A program made the translations under genes and the position numbers. A stretch of DNA of 51,355 nt from Streptomyces roseus (GTDB lineage: Bacteria; Actinomycetota; Actinomycetes; Streptomycetales; Streptomycetaceae), in assembly GCF_001044425.1 (NCBI RefSeq), contig NZ_LFML01000034.1:1-51355 (forward strand), in the 5' to 3' direction. Position 1 is the stretch's first letter. The number at the start of each line of letters is the position of its first letter. The notes beneath the pieces were generated by a model. It ran no database searches. It saw nothing but the letters and a program-made list of their open reading frames with translations, and was not told where the DNA came from. Positions 15,642 through 23,433 of this stretch are shown here, one piece after another.

Positions 15642-16805
15642 TCACCGGCCCTTCGGGAGGCCGAGGATCCGCTCGGCGACGATGTTCCGCTGGATCTGCG
15701 AGGTGCCCGCCGCGATCGTGTACGAGAGGGAGGAGAGCCGGTCGAGCATCCACTCCCCGTCCAGCGCGAGGGAGTCCGCGCCCAGCACCTGCGCGGCGGC
15801 GTCGTACAGCTCCTGCCGCGCGTGCGAGTAGGCCAGCTTGAAGACGGACCCGCCGACGCCCGGCACCCCGCCCGAGGCCTGCGCCTCGCTGACGTTCCAC
15901 TGGGTGAGCCGCCACAGGGCGCCGAACTCCCCGTACAGGCGTCCGAGGCGGCGGCGCAGCACCGGATCGTCCCAGCGGCCGTTCGCCTTCGCGGCGCGGG
16001 CGAGCCCGCCCAAGGTGCGGCGGCAGGCCACGACCTCGCCGACGAAGGCGGTCCCGCGCTCGAAGGAGAGGGTGACCATGGTGACGCGCCAGCCGTCGTT
16101 CTCCTCCCCGACCCGGTTGGCCACGGGGACGCGCACCTCGTCGAGGAACACCTGCGCGAACTCGGCCGACCCGGCGAGGGTGCGCAGCGGCCGCACCGTC
16201 ACCCCGGGCGCGTCCATGGGCATGGCGAGCCAGGAGATCCCGCGGTGCTTGGGAACGGCCTCGCTGACGGGCTCCGTCCGCACGAGCAGCTCGCACCAGT
16301 CGGCGACCTCCGCGTGCGAGGTCCAGATCTTCGAGCCGGTGATCACGTAGTCGTCCCCGTCGCGCACGGCGCGCGTGCGCAGCGCGGCCAGGTCGGAGCC
16401 CGCCTCCGGCTCGCTGAACCCCTGGCACCACACCTCGTCCCCGCGCAGTACGGGCGGCAGCCAGCGCGCCCGCTGCGCGGCCGTGCCCTCGGCGGCGATG
16501 GTCGGGCCGGCGTGCAGGAGCCCGACGAAGTTGGCGCCGACGTACGGGGCCCCGGCGCGCTCGGTCTCCTCCAGGAAGATCAGGTGCTGGGTGGGGGTGG
16601 CCCCGCGCCCGCCCGCGTCCACGGGCCAGTGCAGCCCGGCGTACCCGGCGTCGTACAGCCGGCGCTGCCAGCCCGCGTCGTACGCGCGCCGGCCCGGCCA
16701 GTCGTCGGGGGACGGCTTGGCGGGCAGCTCGGGCAGGGTCTTGCCGAGCCAGTCGCGCAGCCGGGCGCGGAACTCCCGCTCCTCGTCGGTGTAGGTCAGA
16801 TCCAT
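15642..16805 (-). CDS. Acyl-CoA dehydrogenase, larger subunit-like
   Basis: A 387-residue acyl-CoA dehydrogenase. The N-terminal domain (MDLTYTDEEREFRARLRDWL) is followed by WCQGFSEPEAGSDLAALRTRAV and GSKIWTSHAEVADW in the FAD/substrate domain. A late motif reads AAGTSQIQRNIVAERILGLPKGR. The ATG overlaps the amidohydrolase stop (ATGA), and the smaller dehydrogenase follows directly. All three therefore form one transcription unit starting at 17998, where an operator-like repeat lies upstream. It is expected to introduce the alpha-beta double bond in an acyl-CoA, perhaps with the 301-residue partner. Confidence 0.88.
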   Translation of the reverse strand: MDLTYTDEEREFRARLRDWLGKTLPELPAKPSPDDWPGRRAYDAGWQRRLYDAGYAGLHWPVDAGGRGATPTQHLIFLEETERAGAPYVGANFVGLLHAGPTIAAEGTAAQRARWLPPVLRGDEVWCQGFSEPEAGSDLAALRTRAVRDGDDYVITGSKIWTSHAEVADWCELLVRTEPVSEAVPKHRGISWLAMPMDAPGVTVRPLRTLAGSAEFAQVFLDEVRVPVANRVGEENDGWRVTMVTLSFERGTAFVGEVVACRRTLGGLARAAKANGRWDDPVLRRRLGRLYGEFGALWRLTQWNVSEAQASGGVPGVGGSVFKLAYSHARQELYDAAAQVLGADSLALDGEWMLDRLSSLSYTIAAGTSQIQRNIVAERILGLPKGR

Positions 16806-17998
16806 CAGACGAGGTCCAGGCCGAGCATGCGGATGGCGTTGCCGCGCATCAGTTTGTGGACGGTCTCGTCGTCCAGGCCCTTCACGTGGTCGAGGGCGAC
16901 TTCCTTGGTGTGCGGGAAGGTCGAGTCCACGTGCGGGTAGTCGGTCTCGAAGGTGGCGTTGTCGCGGCCGACGACGTCGAGCGAGGCGATGCCGTGCTTG
17001 TCGCGGAAGAAGCAGCAGAACATCTGCCGGTAGTAGTACGTGGACGGCGGCTCGGGGATCAGGTCGCGGACCCCGCCCCAGGCGCGGTGCTCCTGCCAGA
17101 CGTCGTCGGCGCGTTCGAGGGCGTACGGGATCCAGCCCATCTGGCCCTCGCTGTAGGCCAGCTTCAGCGTCGGGAACTTCACCAGCACCCCGCTGAACAG
17201 GAAGTCCATCATCGAGGCCATGGCGTTGTTGAAGCTGAGCGAGGCCTGGACCGCGGGCGGGGCGTCGGGCGAGGCGGCGGGCATCTGGGAGCTGGACCCG
17301 ATGTGCATGTTGACGACGGTGCCCGTCTCCTGGCACACGGCGAAGAAGGGGTCCCAGTAGCCGGAGTGGATGGAGGGGAGCCCCAGGTAGGTGGGGATCT
17401 CGGAGAAGGTCACGGCGCGCACCCCGCGGGCGGCGTTGCGGCGGATCTCGGCGACGGCGAGGTCGATGTCCCAGAGCGGGATGATGCACAGCGGGATGAG
17501 CCGGCCGCCGCTGTCGCCGCACCACTCCTCGACCATCCAGTCGTTGTACGCGCGCACGCACGCGAGGGCGACCTCCTTGTCGTGCGCCTCGGCGAAGGTC
17601 TGGCCGCAAAAGCGCGGGAAGGTCGGGAAGCAGAGCGAGGCCTCGACGTGGTTGAGGTCCATGTCGGCGAGGCGCGCCGTGGGGTCCCAGCAGCCGCGCC
17701 GCATCTCCTCGCGCGTGATGCCTTCGAGGGTCATGTCGTCGCGGTCGAAGCCGACGGCGGCGATGTTGCGCTTGTACGGGAACTTCAGGTCCTCGTAGAT
17801 CCACCAGTCGGTCGGCGGGCCGTCGGGGTCCATGGAGATCACGTACTTGCCCCCGGTGTACCGGAGCTCGCCGATCCCGGCGGTGACCGCCTTGGGCCCA
17901 CGGTCTCGGTACCTGGCCGGCAGCCAGACGTCGAACAGGTGCGCGGGTTCGATGACGTGGTCGTCGACGCTGATGATCCGAGGCAGTTCCAGTTCCAT
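16805..17998 (-). CDS. Amidohydrolase family 2 protein (PF04909-like)
   Basis: A 397-residue metal-dependent hydrolase or decarboxylase-like TIM barrel. SVDDHVIEP gives the first metal motif (Asp12, His14). Further candidate ligands lie in VVNMHIGSSS and near the C terminus in FETDYPHVDSTFPHT. Such proteins act as C-C hydrolases, decarboxylases or lactonases, and are often found beside acyl-CoA dehydrogenase pairs in actinobacteria. The start is the ATG at 17998 after GAGGGGAC. It is first in the operon with the two dehydrogenases and divergent from the acyl-CoA ligase. A cytoplasmic location is expected. The exact reaction is unknown. Confidence 0.85.
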   Translation of the reverse strand: MELELPRIISVDDHVIEPAHLFDVWLPARYRDRGPKAVTAGIGELRYTGGKYVISMDPDGPPTDWWIYEDLKFPYKRNIAAVGFDRDDMTLEGITREEMRRGCWDPTARLADMDLNHVEASLCFPTFPRFCGQTFAEAHDKEVALACVRAYNDWMVEEWCGDSGGRLIPLCIIPLWDIDLAVAEIRRNAARGVRAVTFSEIPTYLGLPSIHSGYWDPFFAVCQETGTVVNMHIGSSSQMPAASPDAPPAVQASLSFNNAMASMMDFLFSGVLVKFPTLKLAYSEGQMGWIPYALERADDVWQEHRAWGGVRDLIPEPPSTYYYRQMFCCFFRDKHGIASLDVVGRDNATFETDYPHVDSTFPHTKEVALDHVKGLDDETVHKLMRGNAIRMLGLDLV

Positions 17999-18032
17999 GG
18001 TGTCCCCTCGCGAGCCGATGAATCCGGTAGAT

Positions 18033-18047
18033 CTGATGGAGCGTCAG
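18033..18047. promoter_or_regulatory. Operator-like inverted repeat near amidohydrolase promoter
   Basis: CTGATGGAGCGTCAG has one arm mismatch. It lies 34 bases upstream of the amidohydrolase start on the minus strand and pairs with the second copy 79 bp away at 18112. Each copy is placed for one of the two divergent genes. Confidence 0.62.
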
Positions 18048-18111
18048 AAAGCACGCTAGCCCCGCCACCCCTGGACCGACAAGCGTCGGAGGCCTACGCT
18101 CTGCGCTGCAT

Positions 18112-18126
18112 CTGACTGTGCGTCAG
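18112..18126. promoter_or_regulatory. Operator-like inverted repeat near acyl-CoA ligase promoter
   Basis: CTGACTGTGCGTCAG lies 16 bases before the ATG at 18143 and just upstream of its GGGAGG ribosome site. It is the same motif as at 1505, 1529, 6604, 10619 and 18033. Confidence 0.62.
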
Positions 18127-18142
18127 TTACGGGAGGCTGGGA

Positions 18143-19702
18143 ATGGCGGACACCAAGGACACGGCGGTACGGCTGGGCCACTCCCCCACCCTGTGGGAGC
18201 TGGTCGCGGCGCGGGCCGCGCTGAGCCCCGGCGCCACGGTGCTGATCGAGGCGGCCGAGGACCCCGCGGACGACCGGACGCTCACCTTCGCCGAGCTGCG
18301 CGAGCGCTCCGAGCAGGTGGCGGCGGGGCTCTACGGCATGGGCGTGCGGCCCGGCACGGTCGTCGCCTGGCAGCTGCCCACCCGGATCGAGACGGTCCTG
18401 CTCTCCCTCGCCCTGGCCCGCATCGGGGCCGTCCAGACCCCGGTGATCCCCTTCTACCGGGACCGCGAGGCGGGCTTCGCGCTGCGCGAGTCCAAGGCCG
18501 AGTTCTTCGCCGTCCCGGGCGTCTGGCGGGGCTTCGACCACACCGCCATGGCCGAGCGGCTCGGCGCCCGCGGCGTCTTCGAGGCGTACGCGAGCCTGCC
18601 GGCGGGCGATCCGGCCGTACTCCCGGCCCCGCCCGCGAACGGCACGGACGTCCGGTGGATCTACTGGACCTCCGGCACCACCTCCGACCCCAAGGGCGTC
18701 CTGCACACCGACCGCTCACTGATCGCGGGCGGCTCCTGCCTGGCCCACGCCCTGCGGCTGAGCCCGGCGGACGTCGGCTCGATCGCCTTCCCGTACGCGC
18801 ACATAGGCGGCCCGGACTACCTGGTGATGCTGCTCCTGTACGGCTTCCCCGCGGTCCTCTTCGAGAAGTTCGCGCTGCCGGACGCACTGGACGGCTACCG
18901 GCGCCACGGGGTCACCGTGGCCGGCGGCTCCACCGCCTTCTACTCGATGTTCCTGGCGGAGCAGCGCAAGGACCCGGCGGTGAAGCTGATCCCGAGCCTG
19001 CGCCTGCTCGCCGGCGGCGGCGCGCCCAAGCCCCCCGAGATCTACCACGCGGTCGTCCGCGAACTCGGCTGCCGGCTGACCCACGGCTACGGCATGACCG
19101 AGGTCCCGATGATCACGATGGGCTCCCCCGACGACACCCCCGAGCACCTCGCCACGACCGAGGGCCGCCCCCCGGCCGGCATGTCGATCCGCATCACCAC
19201 CCCCGCCGGCGAGCCCCTGCCCCCGGACACCGACGGCGAGGTCCGGCTGCGCGGCGAGGCCGTCTGCCGGGGGTACCTGAACCGGGAGGCCCGCTCGGCC
19301 GAGGCCTTCGACGCCGACGGCTACCTGATCACCGGCGACCTCGGCCACCTGACGCGGGACGGCTACCTCGTCCTCACCGGCCGCGCCAAGGACGTGATCA
19401 TCCGCAAGGGCGAGAACATCTCCGCCAAGGAGGTCGAGGACCTGCTGCACCTGCTCCCGGGCATCGGCGACGTCGCCGTCATCGGCCTCCCGGACCCGGA
19501 GCGCGGAGAACGCGTCTGCGCGGTGGTGGAACAGCCGCCGGGCGCCGCCTCCCTGACCCTGGCGCAGCTGACGGCCCACCTGCGCGCCCAGGGCCTGTCC
19601 CCGCACAAGCTCCCGGAACAACTGGAACTGGTCGAGGCCCTGCCCCGCAACGAAGCCCTCCGCAAGGTCCTGAAGTACAAGCTGCGCGAACGCTTCGCGT
19701 AG
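18143..19702 (+). CDS. AMP-forming acyl-CoA ligase (cyclohexanecarboxylate-CoA ligase-like)
   Basis: A 519-residue ANL-superfamily enzyme that activates a carboxylic acid through an acyl-adenylate to acyl-CoA. The phosphate loop YWTSGTTSDPKG lies at 174-185. Then come the HGYGMTE adenylate motif (about 313), TGDLGHL (about 395) and the hinge RAKDVIIRKGEN (about 414). A C-terminal NEALRKVLKYKLRERF supplies the catalytic lysine. It resembles long-chain and alicyclic acid CoA ligases; the acid itself cannot be inferred. It is divergent from the amidohydrolase operon with two operator-like sites between. Along with the NDP-forming synthetase at 1579, the cluster encodes two independent acid-activating enzymes. 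Confidence 0.9.
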   Translation: MADTKDTAVRLGHSPTLWELVAARAALSPGATVLIEAAEDPADDRTLTFAELRERSEQVAAGLYGMGVRPGTVVAWQLPTRIETVLLSLALARIGAVQTPVIPFYRDREAGFALRESKAEFFAVPGVWRGFDHTAMAERLGARGVFEAYASLPAGDPAVLPAPPANGTDVRWIYWTSGTTSDPKGVLHTDRSLIAGGSCLAHALRLSPADVGSIAFPYAHIGGPDYLVMLLLYGFPAVLFEKFALPDALDGYRRHGVTVAGGSTAFYSMFLAEQRKDPAVKLIPSLRLLAGGGAPKPPEIYHAVVRELGCRLTHGYGMTEVPMITMGSPDDTPEHLATTEGRPPAGMSIRITTPAGEPLPPDTDGEVRLRGEAVCRGYLNREARSAEAFDADGYLITGDLGHLTRDGYLVLTGRAKDVIIRKGENISAKEVEDLLHLLPGIGDVAVIGLPDPERGERVCAVVEQPPGAASLTLAQLTAHLRAQGLSPHKLPEQLELVEALPRNEALRKVLKYKLRERFA

Positions 19703-19738
19703 GGCGCGCGGGGCGTTCGCGCGAGCGCGGCGGACCGC

Positions 19739-19767
19739 CGTGCGGCGTACCTCGTACGGGCCGCACG
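19739..19767. terminator. Stem-loop terminator between convergent genes
   Basis: CGTGCGGC pairs with GCCGCACG. It is extended by GTAC/GTAC across a 2-base bulge, with a 3-base loop. It lies between the acyl-CoA ligase stop (19702) and the EF-hand stop (19795). Confidence 0.65.
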
Positions 19768-19794
19768 GGGGTTCGGCCTCCCGGACGGCGCGGG

Positions 19795-20313
19795 CTACGC
19801 GTCCGGGGCCTCGACGCCGCAGTACGCGGCGAAGGCCGTCAGGATCTCGTCCTCGGTGATGCGGCCGTCGGCGTCGGCGTCCAGGGCCTTCGCCACGTGG
19901 TCGGCGACTTCGGGCGGGGTGCCCAGGACCCGCAGCACACGGGCCGCCGCCTGCGGGGTCGTACCGCGGCCGTCCTCGTCCGCGACGGCGATCACCCCGT
20001 GCAGGAACGGCCGGGCGATCTCCGCGAACCGCTCCGGATTGTCGCGCAGCCGCTTCGCGGCGCCGGTGATGAACTCTTCGCGGGACACCCGCTGGTCCCC
20101 GTCGACGTCCGCGATCCCGGCCATCCCCTGCCAGAAGGCCTCCGCGCCGGCGAAGACGGCCTGGCCCCTGTCCGACCGCGCGGTGGTGCCGAATTCGGCC
20201 AGGACGGCCTTCGCGGCCGCGCTGAAGTCCTCGCGGTCGATGTATCCGTTCCCGTCCTGGTCGAAGGTGGCAAACCGGGCGGCGATCTTGCGCTCGTATT
20301 CTGCGCTGTCCAT
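19795..20313 (-). CDS. EF-hand calcium-binding protein (calerythrin-like)
   Basis: A 172-residue cytosolic protein with four EF-hand positions. Loops are at residues 18-29 (DQDGNGYIDRED), 69-80 (DVDGDQRVSREE), 112-123 (DEDGRGTTPQAA, lacking the late acidic ligands and probably unable to bind Ca2+) and 145-156 (DADADGRITEDE). The arrangement is that of the sarcoplasmic-type or calerythrin family, as in the Streptomyces Cab proteins, which buffer or sense calcium. The start is the ATG at 20313. It is divergent from the sigma factor gene, 302 bases away; no functional link is implied. Confidence 0.9.
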   Translation of the reverse strand: MDSAEYERKIAARFATFDQDGNGYIDREDFSAAAKAVLAEFGTTARSDRGQAVFAGAEAFWQGMAGIADVDGDQRVSREEFITGAAKRLRDNPERFAEIARPFLHGVIAVADEDGRGTTPQAAARVLRVLGTPPEVADHVAKALDADADGRITEDEILTAFAAYCGVEAPDA

Positions 20314-20615
20314 ATGCGGCGTTCCGCCTTCACATGTGCGGTGGAGTTCAGTTCAAGACAAGGCAGGAGCGTAAGGCCTACGTGGCCTGCTCGTTAAGCG
20401 AAGCCGTCAAGCAGACGGCCGCATCGAACCCGCGCACGGGAAGCGCGGCGGGGCGCGTACACCAGTGCCCATGTGCCCGACCCCGCCACACCGTTCACAC
20501 CCCGCACCGCACCTATCACGCAGGGCGCTCCTCCTGGATCCCGTTCCCCCAAAACGGGCGCGAACCCGCCTGCTGCGACTACATTCGAGGCGTCGACACA
20601 CGGCTGGGGGCAGTT
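20314..20615. other. Intergenic region between EF-hand and sigma genes
   Basis: 302 bases between divergent starts. It must hold both promoters. I see the inverted pair GGCC-TACGT-GGCC near 20376 but no convincing -35/-10 pair, riboswitch or gene. Confidence 0.4.
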
Positions 20616-21183
20616 ATGCCGAAGGACGTACCACCGCGCTGGGACCGCCGCATGCAGCAGCGCCTCGCCCGCGGCGAGGCCGCCGCGCTCGGAGAGCTGT
20701 ACGACCGCTTCGCCTCGCTCGTGCACGGCCTGGCGCACCGCGTCCTCGGCGACGAGGGCGCGGCGGACCGGATCACCCGCGAAGTGTTCGGCTACATCTG
20801 GGAGAACCCCGACGCGTACGACCCCAAACAGGGCTCCATGCGCTCCTGGGTCGCCCGGATCACCCAGGGCCCGGCTGCGTCAGGCCGAACTCGGCCGCGG
20901 CTCGCGCGAGGAGCTCGAACAGAAGGTGCGCAGGGCCAGCGCCGCCGCCCGCGCCGACTACATCGTCACCTCGATGCCGGCGCCGCTGCGCGCCGCGCTG
21001 GAACTCGCCTACTTCAAGCGCCGCGACTACCGGCAGGCCGCCGCCGACCTGCGCATCAGCGAGGACGAGGCCCGGCGCCGGCTGCGCCTGGGCCTCCAGC
21101 TGCTGTCCACCGCCAACGTCCTCCCCCCGGAGGACGCCGCTCCGCCCGGATACGGCCCGCCAGGATATGGATCGCCCCGATGA
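20616..21183 (+). pseudogene. ECF-like sigma factor, frame broken in the linker
   Basis: From the ATG at 20616 one frame encodes a sigma-70 region 2-like domain (RLARGEAAALGELYDRFASLVHGLAHRVLGDEGAADRITREVFGYIWENPDAYDP, RSWVARIT in parts). From about 20872 a different frame gives RLRQAELGRGSREELEQKV and a region 4-like helix-turn-helix (MPAPLRAALELAYFKRRDYRQAAADL, then ISEDEARRRLRLGLQLL) to the stop at 21183. The break is at 20867-20871. The usual ITHRxAVxRLRQ segment appears to be missing several bases (about 11 would restore it), not just one. A GGGGG ribosome site precedes the ATG, and the anti-sigma gene overlaps the stop by 4 bases. An intact factor would respond to that partner. Here it may be inactive. 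Confidence 0.7.
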
Positions 21184-22502
21184 ACGGCCCCGCCGACCCG
21201 TCCGACGAGGGATACGAGCAGCAGCGCCCCGGGGGGCCTGCGCGCATACCGGGTCCGCGCGGGGCCGCCGACGACCTCGATCCGCGGCACGCCCCCGGGC
21301 CGCCGCCCGAGCCGCCCGCCGACCCCGGGCCGCTCCCCGAGCCGCCCGCCGCCACCGGGCGGCCCGCGGCCACCGGGCGGCCCGCGGCCGGACCGCCCCA
21401 GCCGCCGCGCACCCACGCCGTGCTGAAGTCCCTGCTCGGCGCGTGGGCGCTGGCGGCCTGCTCCGCCGAGGAGACCGAGGCGGTCGAGGACCACCTCACC
21501 GAGTGCGCGCAGTGCGCCGAGGAGGCCCTGCGCCTGCGCGACGCGGTGGGCCTGCTGCACCCCGAGGACAACCTGGACCTCAAACCGCTGCTGCGCTCAC
21601 GGGTCCTGGAGGACTGCCTCGGCAAGCGGCCCGCCCGCATCCCGGTGCCCGCGTGGGCGAACCCGTACGACACCGAGACCGCGCGGCTCGACGCGCTGCT
21701 GCGCGACTTCGGCGACTCGGAGTGGCAGACCCCCGTACGGCTGAAGTGGTTCGAGGAGGAGCAGCGGCGCATGCGCCGGACCACGGTGGCCGGGGTGATC
21801 GGGCACCTGCTGACGGTGGACGGGCTGATCGCGACGGCGCTGGGCCTGGACGACCCGCTCGGCCCGGAGGCCCCGGCCGGCGCGACGGACCGCACCGAGC
21901 ACTACTGGAGCTCTGCCGAGCGGCCGATCACCCGGCGGATCCGCGAGCCGTGGCGGGAGCAGGGCCACACGCTGGTGCGGACGGTGTCGTTCGCGGGCCG
22001 GGGCGTCAGGGACCTGTCGGTGGACTACGGGGCCTTCGCGCTGCCGCTCGGGGACGCCTTCCTGGAGCGGGCCTTCGAGTGCTGGGTGCACGCGTGGGAC
22101 ATCGCGGAGGCGGTGGACTACCCGTACGACCCGCCGTCCGGGCCGCACCTGCACCGGATGATCGACCTGGCGGCGCGGCTGCTGCCGAGCGCGCTGGCCC
22201 ACCGGCGCCGGTCCGGTCTCGCCGCCCCGGCGCGCGGCCTGGTCGCGGCGGGCGCACCGGGGCGGACCCTGCACCTGGAGATCGAGGGCGCGGGCGGCGG
22301 CAGCTGGGACATCGCCCTGGACTCCCCGGCGGCGAAACCGTCGGCGGAGCACACGGTGGCGCAGATCGCGATGGACGGCGCCGAGTTCTGCCAGCTGGCC
22401 GCCGGGCACATCTCCCCGGAGGAGGCGGCCGTGGGCCAGCACGGCGACCGCGAGGCCATCCGCGACGTCCTCTACGCGGCGGCCTCGCTCAGCCGCCTCT
22501 AG
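21180..22502 (+). CDS. Zinc-finger anti-sigma factor fused to a maleylpyruvate isomerase-like domain
   Basis: A 440-residue protein. A Pro/Ala-rich N-terminal tail (1-80) is followed by an anti-sigma zinc-binding domain with the HxxxCxxC motif (EDHLTECAQCAEEALRL) near residue 105. A mycothiol-dependent maleylpyruvate isomerase/DinB-like domain then runs from about 180 to the C terminus (RTTVAGVIGHLLTVDGLIATALG, ECWVHAWDIAEAVDYP). The fusion suggests a redox- or metal-responsive anti-sigma factor (inference). The ATG overlaps the sigma stop (ATGA). The same frame stays open upstream through the broken sigma gene to 20616, so a chimeric read-through product is possible. Cytoplasmic; no membrane segment. 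Confidence 0.8.
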   Translation: MNGPADPSDEGYEQQRPGGPARIPGPRGAADDLDPRHAPGPPPEPPADPGPLPEPPAATGRPAATGRPAAGPPQPPRTHAVLKSLLGAWALAACSAEETEAVEDHLTECAQCAEEALRLRDAVGLLHPEDNLDLKPLLRSRVLEDCLGKRPARIPVPAWANPYDTETARLDALLRDFGDSEWQTPVRLKWFEEEQRRMRRTTVAGVIGHLLTVDGLIATALGLDDPLGPEAPAGATDRTEHYWSSAERPITRRIREPWREQGHTLVRTVSFAGRGVRDLSVDYGAFALPLGDAFLERAFECWVHAWDIAEAVDYPYDPPSGPHLHRMIDLAARLLPSALAHRRRSGLAAPARGLVAAGAPGRTLHLEIEGAGGGSWDIALDSPAAKPSAEHTVAQIAMDGAEFCQLAAGHISPEEAAVGQHGDREAIRDVLYAAASLSRL

Positions 22503-22529
22503 GCCCGGGGTAGCGTCAGGTGTCAGGCG

Positions 22530-23405
22530 TCAGGCGAAGACGACCGTGCGGGTGCCGTTCAGGAGCACGCGGTGCTCGCTGTGCCACTTCACCGCCCGCG
22601 CCAGCGCCTGGCACTCCACGTCGCGGCCGATGGCCACCAGCTGGTCCGGGGTGACCTCGTGGCCGACCCGCTCGACCTCCTGCTCGATGATCGGGCCCTC
22701 GTCCAGGTCGGCCGTCACGTAGTGCGCGGTGGCACCGATCAGCTTCACACCGCGCGCGTGCGCCTGGTGGTACGGCTTCGCGCCCTTGAAGCTCGGCAGG
22801 AAGGAGTGGTGGATGTTGATGATCCGCCCGCTCAGCTCCTTGCACAGGGTGTCCGACAGCACCTGCATGTACCGGGCCAGGACCACGAGCTCGACGTTCT
22901 CGTCGCGGACCAGCGCCAGCAGCTGCGCCTCCGCCTCGGCCTTCGTCTCCTTCGTCACCGGGATGTGGTGGAAGGGCACGCCGTACGAGCGCACCAGCTC
23001 GGCGAAGTCGGTGTGGTTCGAGACCACCGCCGCGATCTCGACCGGCAGCGCACCGATGCTGGAGCGGAACAGCAGGTCGTTCAGGCAGTGCCCGAACTTC
23101 GACACCATGAGCACGATCCGCATCCGCTCCTCGGAGCGGTGCAGCTGCCAGTCCATCCGGAACGAGTCGCCGATCGCGGCGAAGCTGGCCCGCAGCTTGT
23201 CGAGCGTCACAGGAGCGTCGGCGGAGAAGTGGACCCGCATGAAGAAGAGGCCGGTGTCGTGGTCGCCGAACTGCCGGCTGTCCTCGATGTTGCACCCGGT
23301 CATGAACAGGTAACTGGACACGGCATGCACGATGCCCTTCTTGTCCGGGCATGACAGGGTCAGTACGTACTGCTGGGTGGCCTGGGCCTGCGGGTCGTCG
23401 CTCAT
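22530..23405 (-). CDS. purU: Formyltetrahydrofolate deformylase
   Basis: PurU hydrolyses 10-formyl-tetrahydrofolate to formate and tetrahydrofolate. This balances the one-carbon pool and supplies formate for purine synthesis. The 291-residue protein has an N-terminal ACT-like regulatory domain (YVLTLSCPDKKGIVHAVSSYLF, about residues 13-95). A formyltransferase-fold catalytic domain follows (about 98-291), with NIHHSFLPSFKGAKPYHQA and GATAHYVTADLDEGPIIEQ carrying the Asn, His and Asp expected in the active site. Length is normal for the family. The start is the ATG at 23405; a GTG six codons upstream has no better ribosome site. It converges with the anti-sigma gene (27 bases between stops). 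The hypothetical gene at 23434-23937 lies upstream on the same strand, 28 bases away. Confidence 0.95.
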   Translation of the reverse strand: MSDDPQAQATQQYVLTLSCPDKKGIVHAVSSYLFMTGCNIEDSRQFGDHDTGLFFMRVHFSADAPVTLDKLRASFAAIGDSFRMDWQLHRSEERMRIVLMVSKFGHCLNDLLFRSSIGALPVEIAAVVSNHTDFAELVRSYGVPFHHIPVTKETKAEAEAQLLALVRDENVELVVLARYMQVLSDTLCKELSGRIINIHHSFLPSFKGAKPYHQAHARGVKLIGATAHYVTADLDEGPIIEQEVERVGHEVTPDQLVAIGRDVECQALARAVKWHSEHRVLLNGTRTVVFA

Positions 23406-23433
23406 GACCCCACAGCCTTTCACACCCCGCGGC

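Noticed and set aside
14560..15831. Long plus-strand frame (423 codons) opposite the two acyl-CoA dehydrogenases
   Set aside because: Arg/Gly/Pro/His-rich composition with no motif. The minus-strand frames carry clear dehydrogenase domains, so this is a GC-driven shadow.
18118..20397. 759-codon plus-strand frame overlapping the acyl-CoA ligase and EF-hand genes
   Set aside because: Low-complexity Arg/Pro/Ala protein in a shifted frame; the real genes have recognised motifs on their own frames.
20334..22502. Single 722-codon ORF joining the sigma and anti-sigma regions
   Set aside because: The middle 100 codons are an out-of-frame shadow of sigma region 4. The normal reading is two genes with an ATGA overlap and a lesion in the first. 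The possibility of a real fusion is kept as a finding.
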